From NCBI GenBank assembly GCA_016287095.1, contig JAEEVK010000002.1, positions 1 to 64,000 of the forward strand: 64,000 nucleotides of DNA. The letters are read 5' to 3'. Positions 43,025-52,432 of the stretch are shown here, one piece after another. The notes under the pieces were generated by a model. The model saw only the letters and a program-made list of their open reading frames with translations, was not told the origin of the DNA and made no database searches. Numbering within the stretch: position 1 is the first letter of the stretch; each line of letters starts with the position of its first letter. The stretch comes from Lachnospiraceae bacterium (GTDB lineage: Bacteria; Bacillota; Clostridia; Lachnospirales; Lachnospiraceae). The position numbers and the translations under genes were made by a program.

Positions 43025-44095
43025 ATGGAGAGGAAGCCGGATTTAAGGTCTTTGAGCCTGAGCGAGCTTAAAGATGAGATAGGACATATGGGAGAAAAAA
43101 GCTTTCATGCTGTCCAGATTTATGAATGGCTTCACAAAAAGCAGGCACAGTCTGTGGACGAGATGACCAATCTTTCTGCCGCATTGAGAGAAAAGCTCAA
43201 AAACTCGTATGACCTGTATAATTTGACCGAAGTAAAGGCGTTGGAGGACTGCGAGGACGGCACGTTTAAGTATTTGTTTGCTACCGGTGACGAAAATGTA
43301 ATAGAAAGTGTTTTCATGAGCTATGAACACGGATATTCGGTATGCATATCCTCCCAGGTAGGCTGCAGGATGGGCTGCAGTTTCTGTGCTTCTACCATAG
43401 GCGGCAAGGTCAGGGATCTGACTGCTGGAGAAATGCTTGAACAGGTCTACATGATGCAGAAACTCCAGAACAAAAGAATTTCCAATGTAGTGGTTATGGG
43501 CAGCGGTGAGCCGTTTGATAATTTCGATAATTTCGTAAGGTTCTATGAGATGCTTACGGATAAGGACGGACTTAACATCAGCGGAAGGAATATCACGGTA
43601 TCCACATGCGGTATAATAGATAAGATACGGGAGCTGGCCGATAAGAAATATGCCCTGACTCTGGCTATTTCGCTTCATGCACCCAATGATGAATTAAGAC
43701 GCAGGATAATGCCCTCGGCAAACAAATATAATATAGAAGGTATTATATCGGCCTGTGATTACTTTTTTGAACAGACGGGCAGGCGGATAACATTTGAATA
43801 CAGCCTGATGTCCGGGATAAATGACTCGGAAAGCTGTGCAAATGAGCTCGGCAGACTGCTTTCGGGCAGAAACTGCCACGTTAATCTGATCCCCGTAAAC
43901 CCTGTTAAGGAGCGGGATTACAGGCGCAGCGGGGAGAAGGATATAGCAAGATTTAAAAAAATACTTGAAAAAAACAAATTAAATGTTACTATTAGAAGAG
44001 GATTAGGTAAAAATATCGATGCTGCATGTGGGCAGCTGAGACGTAGTTATATGACGAACGGAGGTGAAAAGGGTGCAGGCGGCAGCAAGGACTGA
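43025..44095 (+). CDS. rlmN: 23S rRNA/tRNA A2-methyltransferase RlmN (radical SAM)
   Basis: Radical SAM enzyme that methylates A2503 of 23S rRNA and some tRNAs. The 356 residues include the cluster motif CRMGCSFCAST and GEPFDNFDN. Catalytic cysteines lie in the usual places (CGIID, AACGQL). AAAGCAGGAGCGAAAG precedes ATG. The GTG of the phosphatase gene lies within its last codons, so the two overlap by 23 bases. Confidence 0.95.
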   Translation: MERKPDLRSLSLSELKDEIGHMGEKSFHAVQIYEWLHKKQAQSVDEMTNLSAALREKLKNSYDLYNLTEVKALEDCEDGTFKYLFATGDENVIESVFMSYEHGYSVCISSQVGCRMGCSFCASTIGGKVRDLTAGEMLEQVYMMQKLQNKRISNVVVMGSGEPFDNFDNFVRFYEMLTDKDGLNISGRNITVSTCGIIDKIRELADKKYALTLAISLHAPNDELRRRIMPSANKYNIEGIISACDYFFEQTGRRITFEYSLMSGINDSESCANELGRLLSGRNCHVNLIPVNPVKERDYRRSGEKDIARFKKILEKNKLNVTIRRGLGKNIDAACGQLRRSYMTNGGEKGAGGSKD

Positions 44096-44810
44096 TGTCG
44101 GGATAATGAGACAGATGAATCAGGATTATTGTTATGCCAATACGGAGAGTGAAGGTCTGCTTCCGAATCTGTTTATCGTAGCTGACGGTATGGGTGGACA
44201 CAATGCCGGAGATTTTGCTTCGCGTTTTTGCGTTGAGAAATTTGTGGAGTTGGTAAGAAGTGCCGGCAAGGGTGTCATAAGCAAGCTGAGTTTCCTGGAG
44301 AATGCCATCAGGGAAACAAATGAACAGCTGATAATAAAGGCTACAGATAATCCGGAACTTGAAGGTATGGGTACAACTTTTGTGGCAGCGACCATTTCTG
44401 AAAACAATGAAATGGATGTTTTAAATATTGGTGACAGCAGGCTTTACCTTATTGACTCGACCATTCGTCAGATTACCGAGGATCATTCCCTGGTTATGGA
44501 GATGGTCAAGAATGGTGAGATAAAGAAGGAGGAAGCAAGATTCCATCCTAAGAAGAATGTGGTAACGCGTGCTATCAGCGCCATAGGGATAGTGATACCC
44601 GATATGTTCAGGGTACCGGTGAAAAAGGGAGATATCATACTTCTGTGTTCGGACGGTTTATCAAATATGGTTGCAGATAATGAAATATATGATATAATCA
44701 ATGAAAACAGAGATGATCTTGCCTTAAGTGCAGATATTCTGATAGACCATGCAAATAAGAACGGCGGCAAGGATAATATCACGGTAGTACTGATCAAAAT
44801 TGAGGACTAA
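44073..44810 (+). CDS. stp: PP2C-family Ser/Thr phosphatase, partner of PrkC
   Basis: Removes phosphates placed by the adjacent kinase. GTG 44073 fits GGAGG at 44060-44064 (8 bases); a GTG at 44064 would overlap it. The 245 residues carry the metal-binding motifs DYCYANTESEG, VADGMGGHNAGDFAS, NIGDSRLYL and GGKDNITVVLI. It lies between rlmN and prkC in the standard Firmicutes order. Confidence 0.94.
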   Translation: MQAAARTDVGIMRQMNQDYCYANTESEGLLPNLFIVADGMGGHNAGDFASRFCVEKFVELVRSAGKGVISKLSFLENAIRETNEQLIIKATDNPELEGMGTTFVAATISENNEMDVLNIGDSRLYLIDSTIRQITEDHSLVMEMVKNGEIKKEEARFHPKKNVVTRAISAIGIVIPDMFRVPVKKGDIILLCSDGLSNMVADNEIYDIINENRDDLALSADILIDHANKNGGKDNITVVLIKIED

Positions 44811-44831
44811 AGGTTATTAAGAGGAAGAAAA

Positions 44832-46877
44832 ATGATTAAAACAGGAATGTACATCAGTGACAGGTATGAAATAATCGACAAGGTCGGTTCAGGCGGAATG
44901 GCAGATGTTTATAAGGCTCTGTGCCATAGGCTTAACCGCTATGTAGCTATAAAGATACTTAAGCCTGAGTATTCTACAGATGCCAGTTTTGTGCAGAAGT
45001 TCAGAGCTGAAGCGCAGTCGGTAGCCGGACTTTCCCATCCCAATATCGTAAGTGTATACGATGTAGGAGAGGATGACGGACTCTATTATATCGTTATGGA
45101 GCTCGTTGAAGGCATCACCTTAAAGCGTTTTATCGAAAAGAGAAAGAAACTGGATGTAAAAGAGGCAGTGGGTATAGCCATACAGATAGCAATGGGTATG
45201 GAAGCTGCTCATACTCATCATATCATCCACAGGGATATCAAGCCTCAGAATATCATTATTTCACGTGAGGGAAAAGTTAAGGTTGCCGATTTCGGTATAG
45301 CAAAGGCTGCAACCTCAAATACCATTTCTCAGAATGCGATAGGTTCTGTTCATTACCTTTCACCCGAGCAGGCCAGAGGCGGATACAGTGACGAACGAAG
45401 CGATATCTATTCGCTGGGTGTTACACTGTATGAGATGCTTTCGGGTCAGGTGCCTTTTGCGGGTGATAACTCCGTATCGGTAGCACTGCTCCATATTCAG
45501 AGTGAAGCAGTACCTGTAAGAGAGCTCAATGCTGAGGTTCCGTTAAGTGTTGACAAGATCATTCAGAAATGTATGCAGAAAAAGCCTGAAAGACGTTATC
45601 AGTCAGCAGGCGAGCTTATAGTAGATTTAAAGCGTTCGGTACTTAATCCGGAAGGTGATTATGTAAATATTCCTTCGAATGCCATAGTTACATCTTCACC
45701 TACAAGAAGTATCACCGAAGAAGAACTGGATACCATAAAGAAAACTGCCGCAAAGGGACCTGAGAGACAGGTTACCTACAGTGACAGAAAGACCAGGAAA
45801 AAGGTTAAGAGGGAAAAGGAAGAGCTTGATACTATGGATTCCGGACTTGAAAAGGTCCTGACCGTAGTCAGCGTGCTTGCGGCTTTAGCACTTTTGGTAT
45901 TTATTTTCTGGATCGCAAAGAAAATATTCTTTACCGAGGATGCCCCGAGCCCGATCGATCTGATCAATAATGTAGCAAGTACAGGTGATCCCAATACTCC
46001 CACTCCCACCAAAGAGGAGAATCAGACACCATTCAATATAAAGGTACCTGATGAGTCAACACCTACACCTACCCCTACATCTGCTGAATCTGTACTTGTT
46101 TCGGTACCCGGTGTAGTAGGACTTACGGTTGAAGATGCAGAGAAGACTTTAAAGGCAGCTTCTCCCGATTTCCAGATAAAGTGGACTGATGAGGATTATT
46201 CCGATGAGGTGGAAGAGGGTAAGATTGCTGCACAGTATCCCATGAAGGATGCTACAGTTGTTGCCAACTCCGTGATCAACCTGACCTTAAGCTGCGGACC
46301 TGAGATGAAGCCTTTAAAGAACGTAAACGGTTATGAGGCAAAGGCTGCTATAGAGATGCTTGAACTGCTGGGCTATCAGGCAGGCAGTGTTGAGGATTAC
46401 AGTGATTCCGTACCTGTAGGCTGTGTTATTTATACCGAGCCCGAAGGAGGTACACAGCTGCCTAAGGATTCAGTGGTTATACTGCATGTAAGCATAGGAC
46501 GTGAGATAAAGGAAGTTGAATGTCCGAGCTTAGTAGGAAAGAAACAGGCAAGAGCAGAAAAGATGCTTACAAATGCAAATCTTGAGATCGGTGATATTGA
46601 TTTTGAATACAGCGATGCATTTGACGCAGGCATAGTTATCAGTCAGGATGTCGAAGAGGGTACTTATATTGAGGAAGGTACTTCGGTAAGTTTTGTAGTA
46701 AGTCTCGGAACTGAACCTACTCCTACTCCCGAGGATAAAGGCAATAACGGAGATGGAAATGACGACGGAAACAATAATCAGGAAGACGATGAAGACGGAA
46801 ATTACACTCCCGATCCTATAGATGAGTCCGCTGATAACGATCCTGAAGATCCGGAAAACGGCGGATCAGACGATTAA
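44832..46877 (+). CDS. prkC: PASTA-domain Ser/Thr protein kinase
   Basis: Membrane kinase that senses peptidoglycan fragments or lipid II and controls cell wall growth and dormancy exit. The 681 residues have the kinase domain (about 10-275; GSGGMADVYKA, D135 in HRDIKPQN, DFGIAKA), a Lys/Arg juxtamembrane region, one membrane span (about 342-367), a TP-rich linker and three PASTA repeats (about 415-620), ending in a low-complexity acidic tail rich in Asn and Asp. Such a long acidic tail is not typical of the family. 21 bases separate it from stp. Confidence 0.95.
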   Translation: MIKTGMYISDRYEIIDKVGSGGMADVYKALCHRLNRYVAIKILKPEYSTDASFVQKFRAEAQSVAGLSHPNIVSVYDVGEDDGLYYIVMELVEGITLKRFIEKRKKLDVKEAVGIAIQIAMGMEAAHTHHIIHRDIKPQNIIISREGKVKVADFGIAKAATSNTISQNAIGSVHYLSPEQARGGYSDERSDIYSLGVTLYEMLSGQVPFAGDNSVSVALLHIQSEAVPVRELNAEVPLSVDKIIQKCMQKKPERRYQSAGELIVDLKRSVLNPEGDYVNIPSNAIVTSSPTRSITEEELDTIKKTAAKGPERQVTYSDRKTRKKVKREKEELDTMDSGLEKVLTVVSVLAALALLVFIFWIAKKIFFTEDAPSPIDLINNVASTGDPNTPTPTKEENQTPFNIKVPDESTPTPTPTSAESVLVSVPGVVGLTVEDAEKTLKAASPDFQIKWTDEDYSDEVEEGKIAAQYPMKDATVVANSVINLTLSCGPEMKPLKNVNGYEAKAAIEMLELLGYQAGSVEDYSDSVPVGCVIYTEPEGGTQLPKDSVVILHVSIGREIKEVECPSLVGKKQARAEKMLTNANLEIGDIDFEYSDAFDAGIVISQDVEEGTYIEEGTSVSFVVSLGTEPTPTPEDKGNNGDGNDDGNNNQEDDEDGNYTPDPIDESADNDPEDPENGGSDD

Positions 46878-46907
46878 AATTTTCAAAGTAATAGACAATA
46901 TGGAAGA

Positions 46908-46941
46908 GCTGTCTTTTATTAGTGACAGCCCTTTCCCTTTT
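46908..46941 (+). terminator. Weak hairpin between prkC and rsgA
   Basis: GCTGTC (46908-46913) and GACAGC (46924-46929) form a 6-pair stem with a 10-base loop, then a pyrimidine-rich tract CCTTTCCCTTTT. It could lower readthrough from prkC into rsgA. Short stem, so only modest confidence. Confidence 0.45.
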
Positions 46942-46954
46942 AGAGAGATGTTAA

Positions 46955-47827
46955 ATGACAGGTAAGATAATAAAAGGAGTAGCCGGGGATTATACGGTTA
47001 TAACCCCGGATGACAAAAGGTATATCTGCAGGGCAAAGGGGATTTTTAGAAAAAACAAGATTACCCCTCTGATAGGTGATAATGTCGATTTTGAGATTTT
47101 AAGCGAGACGGAAGGAAATGTCTTGAAAGTTCTTCCTCGTAAGAATTCTCTGATCAGGCCTGCCTGTGCAAATGTTGACCAGGTGCTCCTGGTGTTTGCG
47201 GCAACATCTCCCGAACCCAATTTTAACCTGCTTGACAGATTCCTGATAATGATGCAGAAGCAGTCGGTTTCAGCAGTGCTCTGTTTCAATAAAAAGGATA
47301 TCGCAGACGATATGAGGCTGAAAATACTGGCCGAGAATTACGAATCGTCAGGAGTAAAGGTTATATTTATTAGTGTTCTGAATAATGAAGGGATAGAGGA
47401 AATAAGAGAAGTATTAGAGGGTAAGACAACTATCCTGGCGGGTCCCTCCGGAGTGGGAAAATCGTCCATGATGAACCTGCTGGCTCCCGATGCCGGCTTT
47501 GAAGTCGGTGCTCTCAGTGAGAGGATAGGCAGAGGAAAACAGACTACCAGGCATACAGAGCTGGTGGAACTGAAAAACGGTACATACCTTTGTGATTCGC
47601 CCGGTTTTAGCTCTATATATCTTGAAGGCATAGATTACAAGGAGCTGAAAAACTACTTCCCTGAATTTGAACCCTATCATGATAAATGCAGGTTCCTTTC
47701 CTGCAATCATATATCTGAGCCCGACTGTGCGGTAAAGGAAGCCGTGGCAGAGGGAAGGGTAAGCAAAGTCAGGTATGAGAATTACTGTGTTTTATTTGAT
47801 GAGTTAAAAAACAAGCATAAGTTCTGA
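46955..47827 (+). CDS. rsgA: Ribosome small-subunit biogenesis GTPase RsgA
   Basis: Circularly permuted GTPase that helps mature the 30S subunit. In 290 residues: OB-fold N-terminus, G4 (FNKKD), then G1 (GPSGVGKSSMMN), with the permuted order as expected, and a C-terminal zinc knuckle CRFLSCNHISEPDC. AGAGAGATG-type ribosome site is weak. The gene order prkC-rsgA-rpe is conserved in Firmicutes. Confidence 0.95.
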   Translation: MTGKIIKGVAGDYTVITPDDKRYICRAKGIFRKNKITPLIGDNVDFEILSETEGNVLKVLPRKNSLIRPACANVDQVLLVFAATSPEPNFNLLDRFLIMMQKQSVSAVLCFNKKDIADDMRLKILAENYESSGVKVIFISVLNNEGIEEIREVLEGKTTILAGPSGVGKSSMMNLLAPDAGFEVGALSERIGRGKQTTRHTELVELKNGTYLCDSPGFSSIYLEGIDYKELKNYFPEFEPYHDKCRFLSCNHISEPDCAVKEAVAEGRVSKVRYENYCVLFDELKNKHKF

Positions 47828-47851
47828 GATTATTACGAAAGGAATGCTACT

Positions 47852-48526
47852 TTGGTAGCCTTTGGACAGATGATGAATAAACTTGCTCCTTCGATACTGG
47901 CAGCGGATTTTTCTATCTTAGGCGAACAGATAAAGAAAGTGGAGAGTGCGGGTGCCGAGTACCTGCATATTGATGTAATGGACGGCAGTTTCGTTCCCAG
48001 CATCTCTTTTGGTCTGCCCCTGATCAGTTCTATCAGAAAAAGCACCGGACTGACCTTTGACGTACATCTTATGGTTACCGAACCGGAAAGATTTGTGGAT
48101 CAGTTTGCGGATGCGGGGGCCAATATACTGACTGTCCATCAGGAGGCATGTACGCATTTGAACAGGACTTTGAAGCATATAAAGGAGAGGGGTGTCAAAA
48201 CCGGAGTAGCACTTAATCCGGCTACAGACATTTCTACATTAAAATATGTATTGAACTATGTGGATATGATCCTGGTAATGTCAGTCAATCCCGGATTTGG
48301 GGGACAGGAGTTTATACCCGAGACATTAGAGAAACTTAAAGATGTAAAAAACATGGTTAAAGCCAGCGGCAGGGATATAGATATAGAAGTTGACGGAGGC
48401 ATCACGCTTAAGAATGTTGATACAATACTTAAGGCCGGTGCAAATGTCATAGTTTCCGGCAGCAGTGTATTCAGGGGAAATATAACGGATAATGTAAAGA
48501 ATTTCCTTGAAATCCTTCATGCATAA
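47852..48526 (+). CDS. rpe: Ribulose-phosphate 3-epimerase
   Basis: Interconverts ribulose-5-phosphate and xylulose-5-phosphate in the pentose phosphate pathway. The 224 residues have the TIM barrel markers LAPSILAADFS, HIDVMDGSFVP, MVTEPERF, NPGFGGQ and VDGGI. TTG 47852 has AAAGGA at 47838-47843 at good spacing; ATG 47870 or 47873 would also give a full-length enzyme but with a weak ribosome site. The start is uncertain by six or seven codons. Confidence 0.94.
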   Translation: MVAFGQMMNKLAPSILAADFSILGEQIKKVESAGAEYLHIDVMDGSFVPSISFGLPLISSIRKSTGLTFDVHLMVTEPERFVDQFADAGANILTVHQEACTHLNRTLKHIKERGVKTGVALNPATDISTLKYVLNYVDMILVMSVNPGFGGQEFIPETLEKLKDVKNMVKASGRDIDIEVDGGITLKNVDTILKAGANVIVSGSSVFRGNITDNVKNFLEILHA

Positions 48527-48540
48527 AATTGGAGTAATAG

Positions 48541-49260
48541 ATGAAATTATCTGATATAAAGATTGGTTCTGTAATAGAAATACTGATTACCCGGGGAGGC
48601 TCTGAGTATAAGACCAACAGCAAGGTTGAGTACTGTGACGAGAGATTCACCGGGGTTTCTCCGATTGCCAGTGTACACGGCCTGTTCAGATTTACTGAAG
48701 AGGATATCGTAGATATCATTTATCACGAGGGTGACAGATACTGGAAATGGGAGCATGTTAAGGCGGGAGTTGCCAGAAGAAGGGACGGAAGCAGATTACA
48801 TGTCTTTTCATCCGGGGCAGAAGGGTCCGGCTTTAACAGGAGAACACAGTTCAGGTTTGAGATCGGTGAAGTAATAAATATGAGATATGAGGTCCTGAAA
48901 AACGATAAGGACCAGGAACTAAACGATATGACTCCGGTGTCAAATCTTGACAGCATGTTCCTGATGCTGGACGAGCAATATGAAGAGATAGAATGTAAGG
49001 GATACCTTAAGGACCTAAGCGAAGGCGGAGCATCGGTGGAATCGGATGTAAAGCTTTCAAAGGGTGTTTTTGTAAGCTTTAAGATAGATTCGGAAGTAGG
49101 CCCTGTTTTCTTAAGGGGTGTTATACTCAGAGTGATAGAGGATAAGCACGGATACTTTGATTATACCTATGGAGTATCCTTTGTTGAAACCAGTAAGAAT
49201 TACATGAGATATTTTTATCTCCAGCAAAGAAAGCTGCTTTACGAGAATAATGACTCGTAA
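48541..49260 (+). CDS. PilZ-domain c-di-GMP-binding protein (YcgR-like)
   Basis: Cytoplasmic effector that binds cyclic di-GMP. The 239 residues have an N-terminal YcgR-like region (about 1-90) and a PilZ domain with RRTQFR near residue 101 and DLSEGGASVES near 160, matching the RxxxR and DxSxxG motifs. Proteins of this type often brake flagellar motors or act on pili and polysaccharide export. GGAG precedes ATG. The c-di-GMP hydrolase starts 22 bases downstream, suggesting a shared transcript. Confidence 0.85.
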   Translation: MKLSDIKIGSVIEILITRGGSEYKTNSKVEYCDERFTGVSPIASVHGLFRFTEEDIVDIIYHEGDRYWKWEHVKAGVARRRDGSRLHVFSSGAEGSGFNRRTQFRFEIGEVINMRYEVLKNDKDQELNDMTPVSNLDSMFLMLDEQYEEIECKGYLKDLSEGGASVESDVKLSKGVFVSFKIDSEVGPVFLRGVILRVIEDKHGYFDYTYGVSFVETSKNYMRYFYLQQRKLLYENNDS

Positions 49261-49282
49261 ATTGTGAATAAGGGAGACATAT

Positions 49283-52200
49283 ATGAAGTATTTAAAGCGT
49301 TTATCGGCTTTGGTTTTGATATGTGCTTTTACTATCGGTATGATAATGCTGCCCGGACAGGAGCAGGTATACGGCAATACCCTGTCAGGTGGAGAATATG
49401 ACGAGCTCGCGGTAGATCCGACTTCCTACGAAGACGGTTTTTACTGTGAACTTTATGATAACAGGAGCGGACTGCCTACATCCGAGGCAAATGCCATAGC
49501 GGAGACTGAAGAGGGCTTTATATGGATAGGCAGCTACAGCGGACTTATCAGATACGACGGACACAATTTTGAGCGTATGGAGTCCACCAGCGGTATCACC
49601 AGTGTTGTAAGTCTGTTTGTTGATTCAAAGGGCAGACTCTGGATAGGTACCAATGATAACGGTCTGGCTGTTATAGAAAAGGGCGTTGCCCTTATTGAAG
49701 ACGGTGAGTTTACCATGTATGATATCGAAGACGGACTGAAATCAGCTACTGTCCGTTCGATAACAGAGGACATGGATGGAAATATCTATGTGGCTACAAC
49801 ACAGGGCCTGAATGTTATCGGTCCTGACATGAAATTTAAGGATATTGAAGAAAAACAGCTGAGCGATGAGTATATAAATGAACTTCGCAGGTCTAAAAGC
49901 GGTATTATCTACGGTGAAACCAGAGAAGGCGATATCTTTACCATAGATAAGGGAAGCGTGACATATTATCCATGCAGTTCATTTGGTATAGGTGAGATAA
50001 ACTGTGTTCTGCCGGATCCCGAAAATGAAGGATGGGTGTATATAGGCACTGTGGAATCTGAGGTATATTACGGCAGGCTTGACGGTGAGTTTAGGGATAA
50101 GATTAAGATAGATGTATCGCCGCTTATATGTGTTGCATCCATTGAAAAGTTTAAGAACCAGCTCTGGGTATGCGGAGATAACGGTATCGGAGTACTGAAC
50201 GATACGGGATTTCATAAGCTTGAAAACGTTCCGCTTAACAACTCGGTAGAAAACATGCTGGTGGATTATGAGGGCAATCTCTGGTTTTCATCTTCAAGAC
50301 AGGGCATTATGAAAATCGTGCCCAACCAGTTTACGGATATATTTGCAAAATACGGGCTGGATTCAAATGTTGTAAATTCAACCTGTATCCACAACGGTAT
50401 GCTGTATATCGGCACTGATGTACAGAGCTCGGATGTAAAGGACAGCAGGAGTAACGGACTCATAGTGATAAGCGGCGGCGAGCTTATCGACAATATAGAC
50501 ATAACCTTTGCCGATCCTAAAGATAAATTCAGTTCATACACAAATCTTATAGAGCTGCTCAAGGGCTGCAGAATAAGGTCCATTATCAGGGATTCCCAAA
50601 ACAGGATCTGGTTCTGTACCTATAGCAACAGAGGACTTGTTGTCTATGATAACGGCGTGGTCACACGTTTTGACAATGAAAACAGCATACTTCCCTCAAA
50701 CAAGATAAGAACCGTTTACGAAAGGGATGACGGCAAGATCATGGCAGCCTGCAGCGGCGGTATGGCTATGATCGATAATGGGGAAGTAACCGAGATATAC
50801 GATAAAAAATGGGGCTTAAGCAATACTGAGGTACTTTCGATCACCCAGGCAAAGAACGGTGAGATGATCATAGGCTCCGACGGTAAAGGAATTTATATCA
50901 TAAACGGTCACAATGTGAGAAACCTGGGCAGAAAGGACGGATTAACCTCAGAGGTTGTCATGAGGATAAAGCGTGATGACGAAAGGAATCTGTTCTGGAT
51001 AGTCACGAGTAATTCCATAGCATACATGACCGAGGACTATCAGATAAATACCATAAAAGAGTTCCCTTATTCAAACAACTTTGATATGTATGAAAACAGT
51101 CAGGGTGATATGTGGATACTCAGCAGTAACGGTATCTACGTGACTCCTGTCAAGGAACTTCTTGACAATAAGGAGATCAATCCTGTATATTTCAGTATAT
51201 CAAACGGTCTGCCCTGTATAACAACTGCCAACTCATACAGTGCATTGAGTGAGAACGGCGATCTGTATATTGCCGGAAGTACGGGTGTGGCAAAGGTAAA
51301 TATAGAAGAAACCAGACTGGATATCAGCAACATAAAGATGGCGGTACCTTTTATAGAAGCAGACGGAGAGATAATCTATCCGGATGATAAGGGCGTATTT
51401 AATGTGCCTTCTTCAACCAGCAAGATTTCTATCAGAAATCACATCTTTACATATTCGCTGACTAACCCTCTGGTTACATACTGGCTTGACGGCTTTGAGG
51501 TAGAGCGTATCACAAAGAGCAGCAGTGATATGGAAGAGGTGCATTATACCAATCTTGAAGGCGGCACATATCATTTTACAATGATACTTCAGGATGCTTT
51601 CGGAAAGGGAAGTAACCATCTTGATATAACCATCAAAAAGGCAAAATCGATTTTTGAGGAATCATGGTTTAAACTTTTATTACTGCTCACAGGTATCGGT
51701 CTGCTTGCAGGTGTGATCGTGTTTGTTGTCCAAAGGAAAACAAAGGCTCTTTTGAAAAAGAACGAGCAGAACAGGATCTTTATCAATGAGATGTCGCAGG
51801 CGTTTGCACATACCATAGATATGAAGGATAAGTATACAAACGGCCATTCTCAGAGAGTTGCCGAGTACACCGCGATGCTTACCAAGGAGCTGGGATATGA
51901 TGATGAGACTGTGGAGAAGTACAAAAATATTGCTCTGCTGCACGATATAGGAAAGATATCCATACCTCCGGAAGTACTTAATAAGCAGGGTAAACTTACC
52001 GATCAGGAGTTTAATATCATAAAGTCCCACTCTGCACAGGGCTATATGGCTCTGAAGGAAATCAGTATCATGCCGGAGCTCGCTGTAGGTGCAGGACAGC
52101 ATCATGAAAGACCTGACGGAAAGGGATATCCCAAGGGACTAAAGGGTGACCAGATATCAAGAGTTGCCCAGATCATTGCAGTGGCAGACACATTTGATGC

Positions 52201-52411
52201 CATGTATTCAGACAGACCTTACAGAAAACGTATGAATTTCGAAAAGGCTGTTTCGATCATAAAAGAAGTTTCGGGCACACAGCTTACCGAAGATGTGGTA
52301 GATGCGTTCCTGAGACTCGTTGACAGAGGCTTCTTTAAGGCTGAGGATGACGACGGCGGAGGAAGCACTGAGGATATAAACAATATCCATAAAAAACAGG
52401 CTAAGGAATAA
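49283..52411 (+). CDS. Exported beta-propeller sensor fused to HD-GYP phosphodiesterase
   Basis: Membrane sensor with an enzymatic output for c-di-GMP breakdown. In 1042 residues: signal peptide (about 1-31), two-component regulator propeller repeats (about 50-700; motifs like GFIWIGSYSGLIRYDG and GNLWFSSSRQGI), a Y_Y_Y-like domain (about 710-790), one membrane span (about 794-815), then an HD-GYP domain with H887-D888 (LLHDIGKIS), GQHHER and GYP at 948-950. All catalytic motifs are present. The propeller/Y_Y_Y pair usually senses sugars or polymers ahead of a histidine kinase; here the output is c-di-GMP hydrolysis. Confidence 0.9.
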   Translation: MKYLKRLSALVLICAFTIGMIMLPGQEQVYGNTLSGGEYDELAVDPTSYEDGFYCELYDNRSGLPTSEANAIAETEEGFIWIGSYSGLIRYDGHNFERMESTSGITSVVSLFVDSKGRLWIGTNDNGLAVIEKGVALIEDGEFTMYDIEDGLKSATVRSITEDMDGNIYVATTQGLNVIGPDMKFKDIEEKQLSDEYINELRRSKSGIIYGETREGDIFTIDKGSVTYYPCSSFGIGEINCVLPDPENEGWVYIGTVESEVYYGRLDGEFRDKIKIDVSPLICVASIEKFKNQLWVCGDNGIGVLNDTGFHKLENVPLNNSVENMLVDYEGNLWFSSSRQGIMKIVPNQFTDIFAKYGLDSNVVNSTCIHNGMLYIGTDVQSSDVKDSRSNGLIVISGGELIDNIDITFADPKDKFSSYTNLIELLKGCRIRSIIRDSQNRIWFCTYSNRGLVVYDNGVVTRFDNENSILPSNKIRTVYERDDGKIMAACSGGMAMIDNGEVTEIYDKKWGLSNTEVLSITQAKNGEMIIGSDGKGIYIINGHNVRNLGRKDGLTSEVVMRIKRDDERNLFWIVTSNSIAYMTEDYQINTIKEFPYSNNFDMYENSQGDMWILSSNGIYVTPVKELLDNKEINPVYFSISNGLPCITTANSYSALSENGDLYIAGSTGVAKVNIEETRLDISNIKMAVPFIEADGEIIYPDDKGVFNVPSSTSKISIRNHIFTYSLTNPLVTYWLDGFEVERITKSSSDMEEVHYTNLEGGTYHFTMILQDAFGKGSNHLDITIKKAKSIFEESWFKLLLLLTGIGLLAGVIVFVVQRKTKALLKKNEQNRIFINEMSQAFAHTIDMKDKYTNGHSQRVAEYTAMLTKELGYDDETVEKYKNIALLHDIGKISIPPEVLNKQGKLTDQEFNIIKSHSAQGYMALKEISIMPELAVGAGQHHERPDGKGYPKGLKGDQISRVAQIIAVADTFDAMYSDRPYRKRMNFEKAVSIIKEVSGTQLTEDVVDAFLRLVDRGFFKAEDDDGGGSTEDINNIHKKQAKE

Positions 52412-52432
52412 TTGGAAGGAGATTTTTTTACT

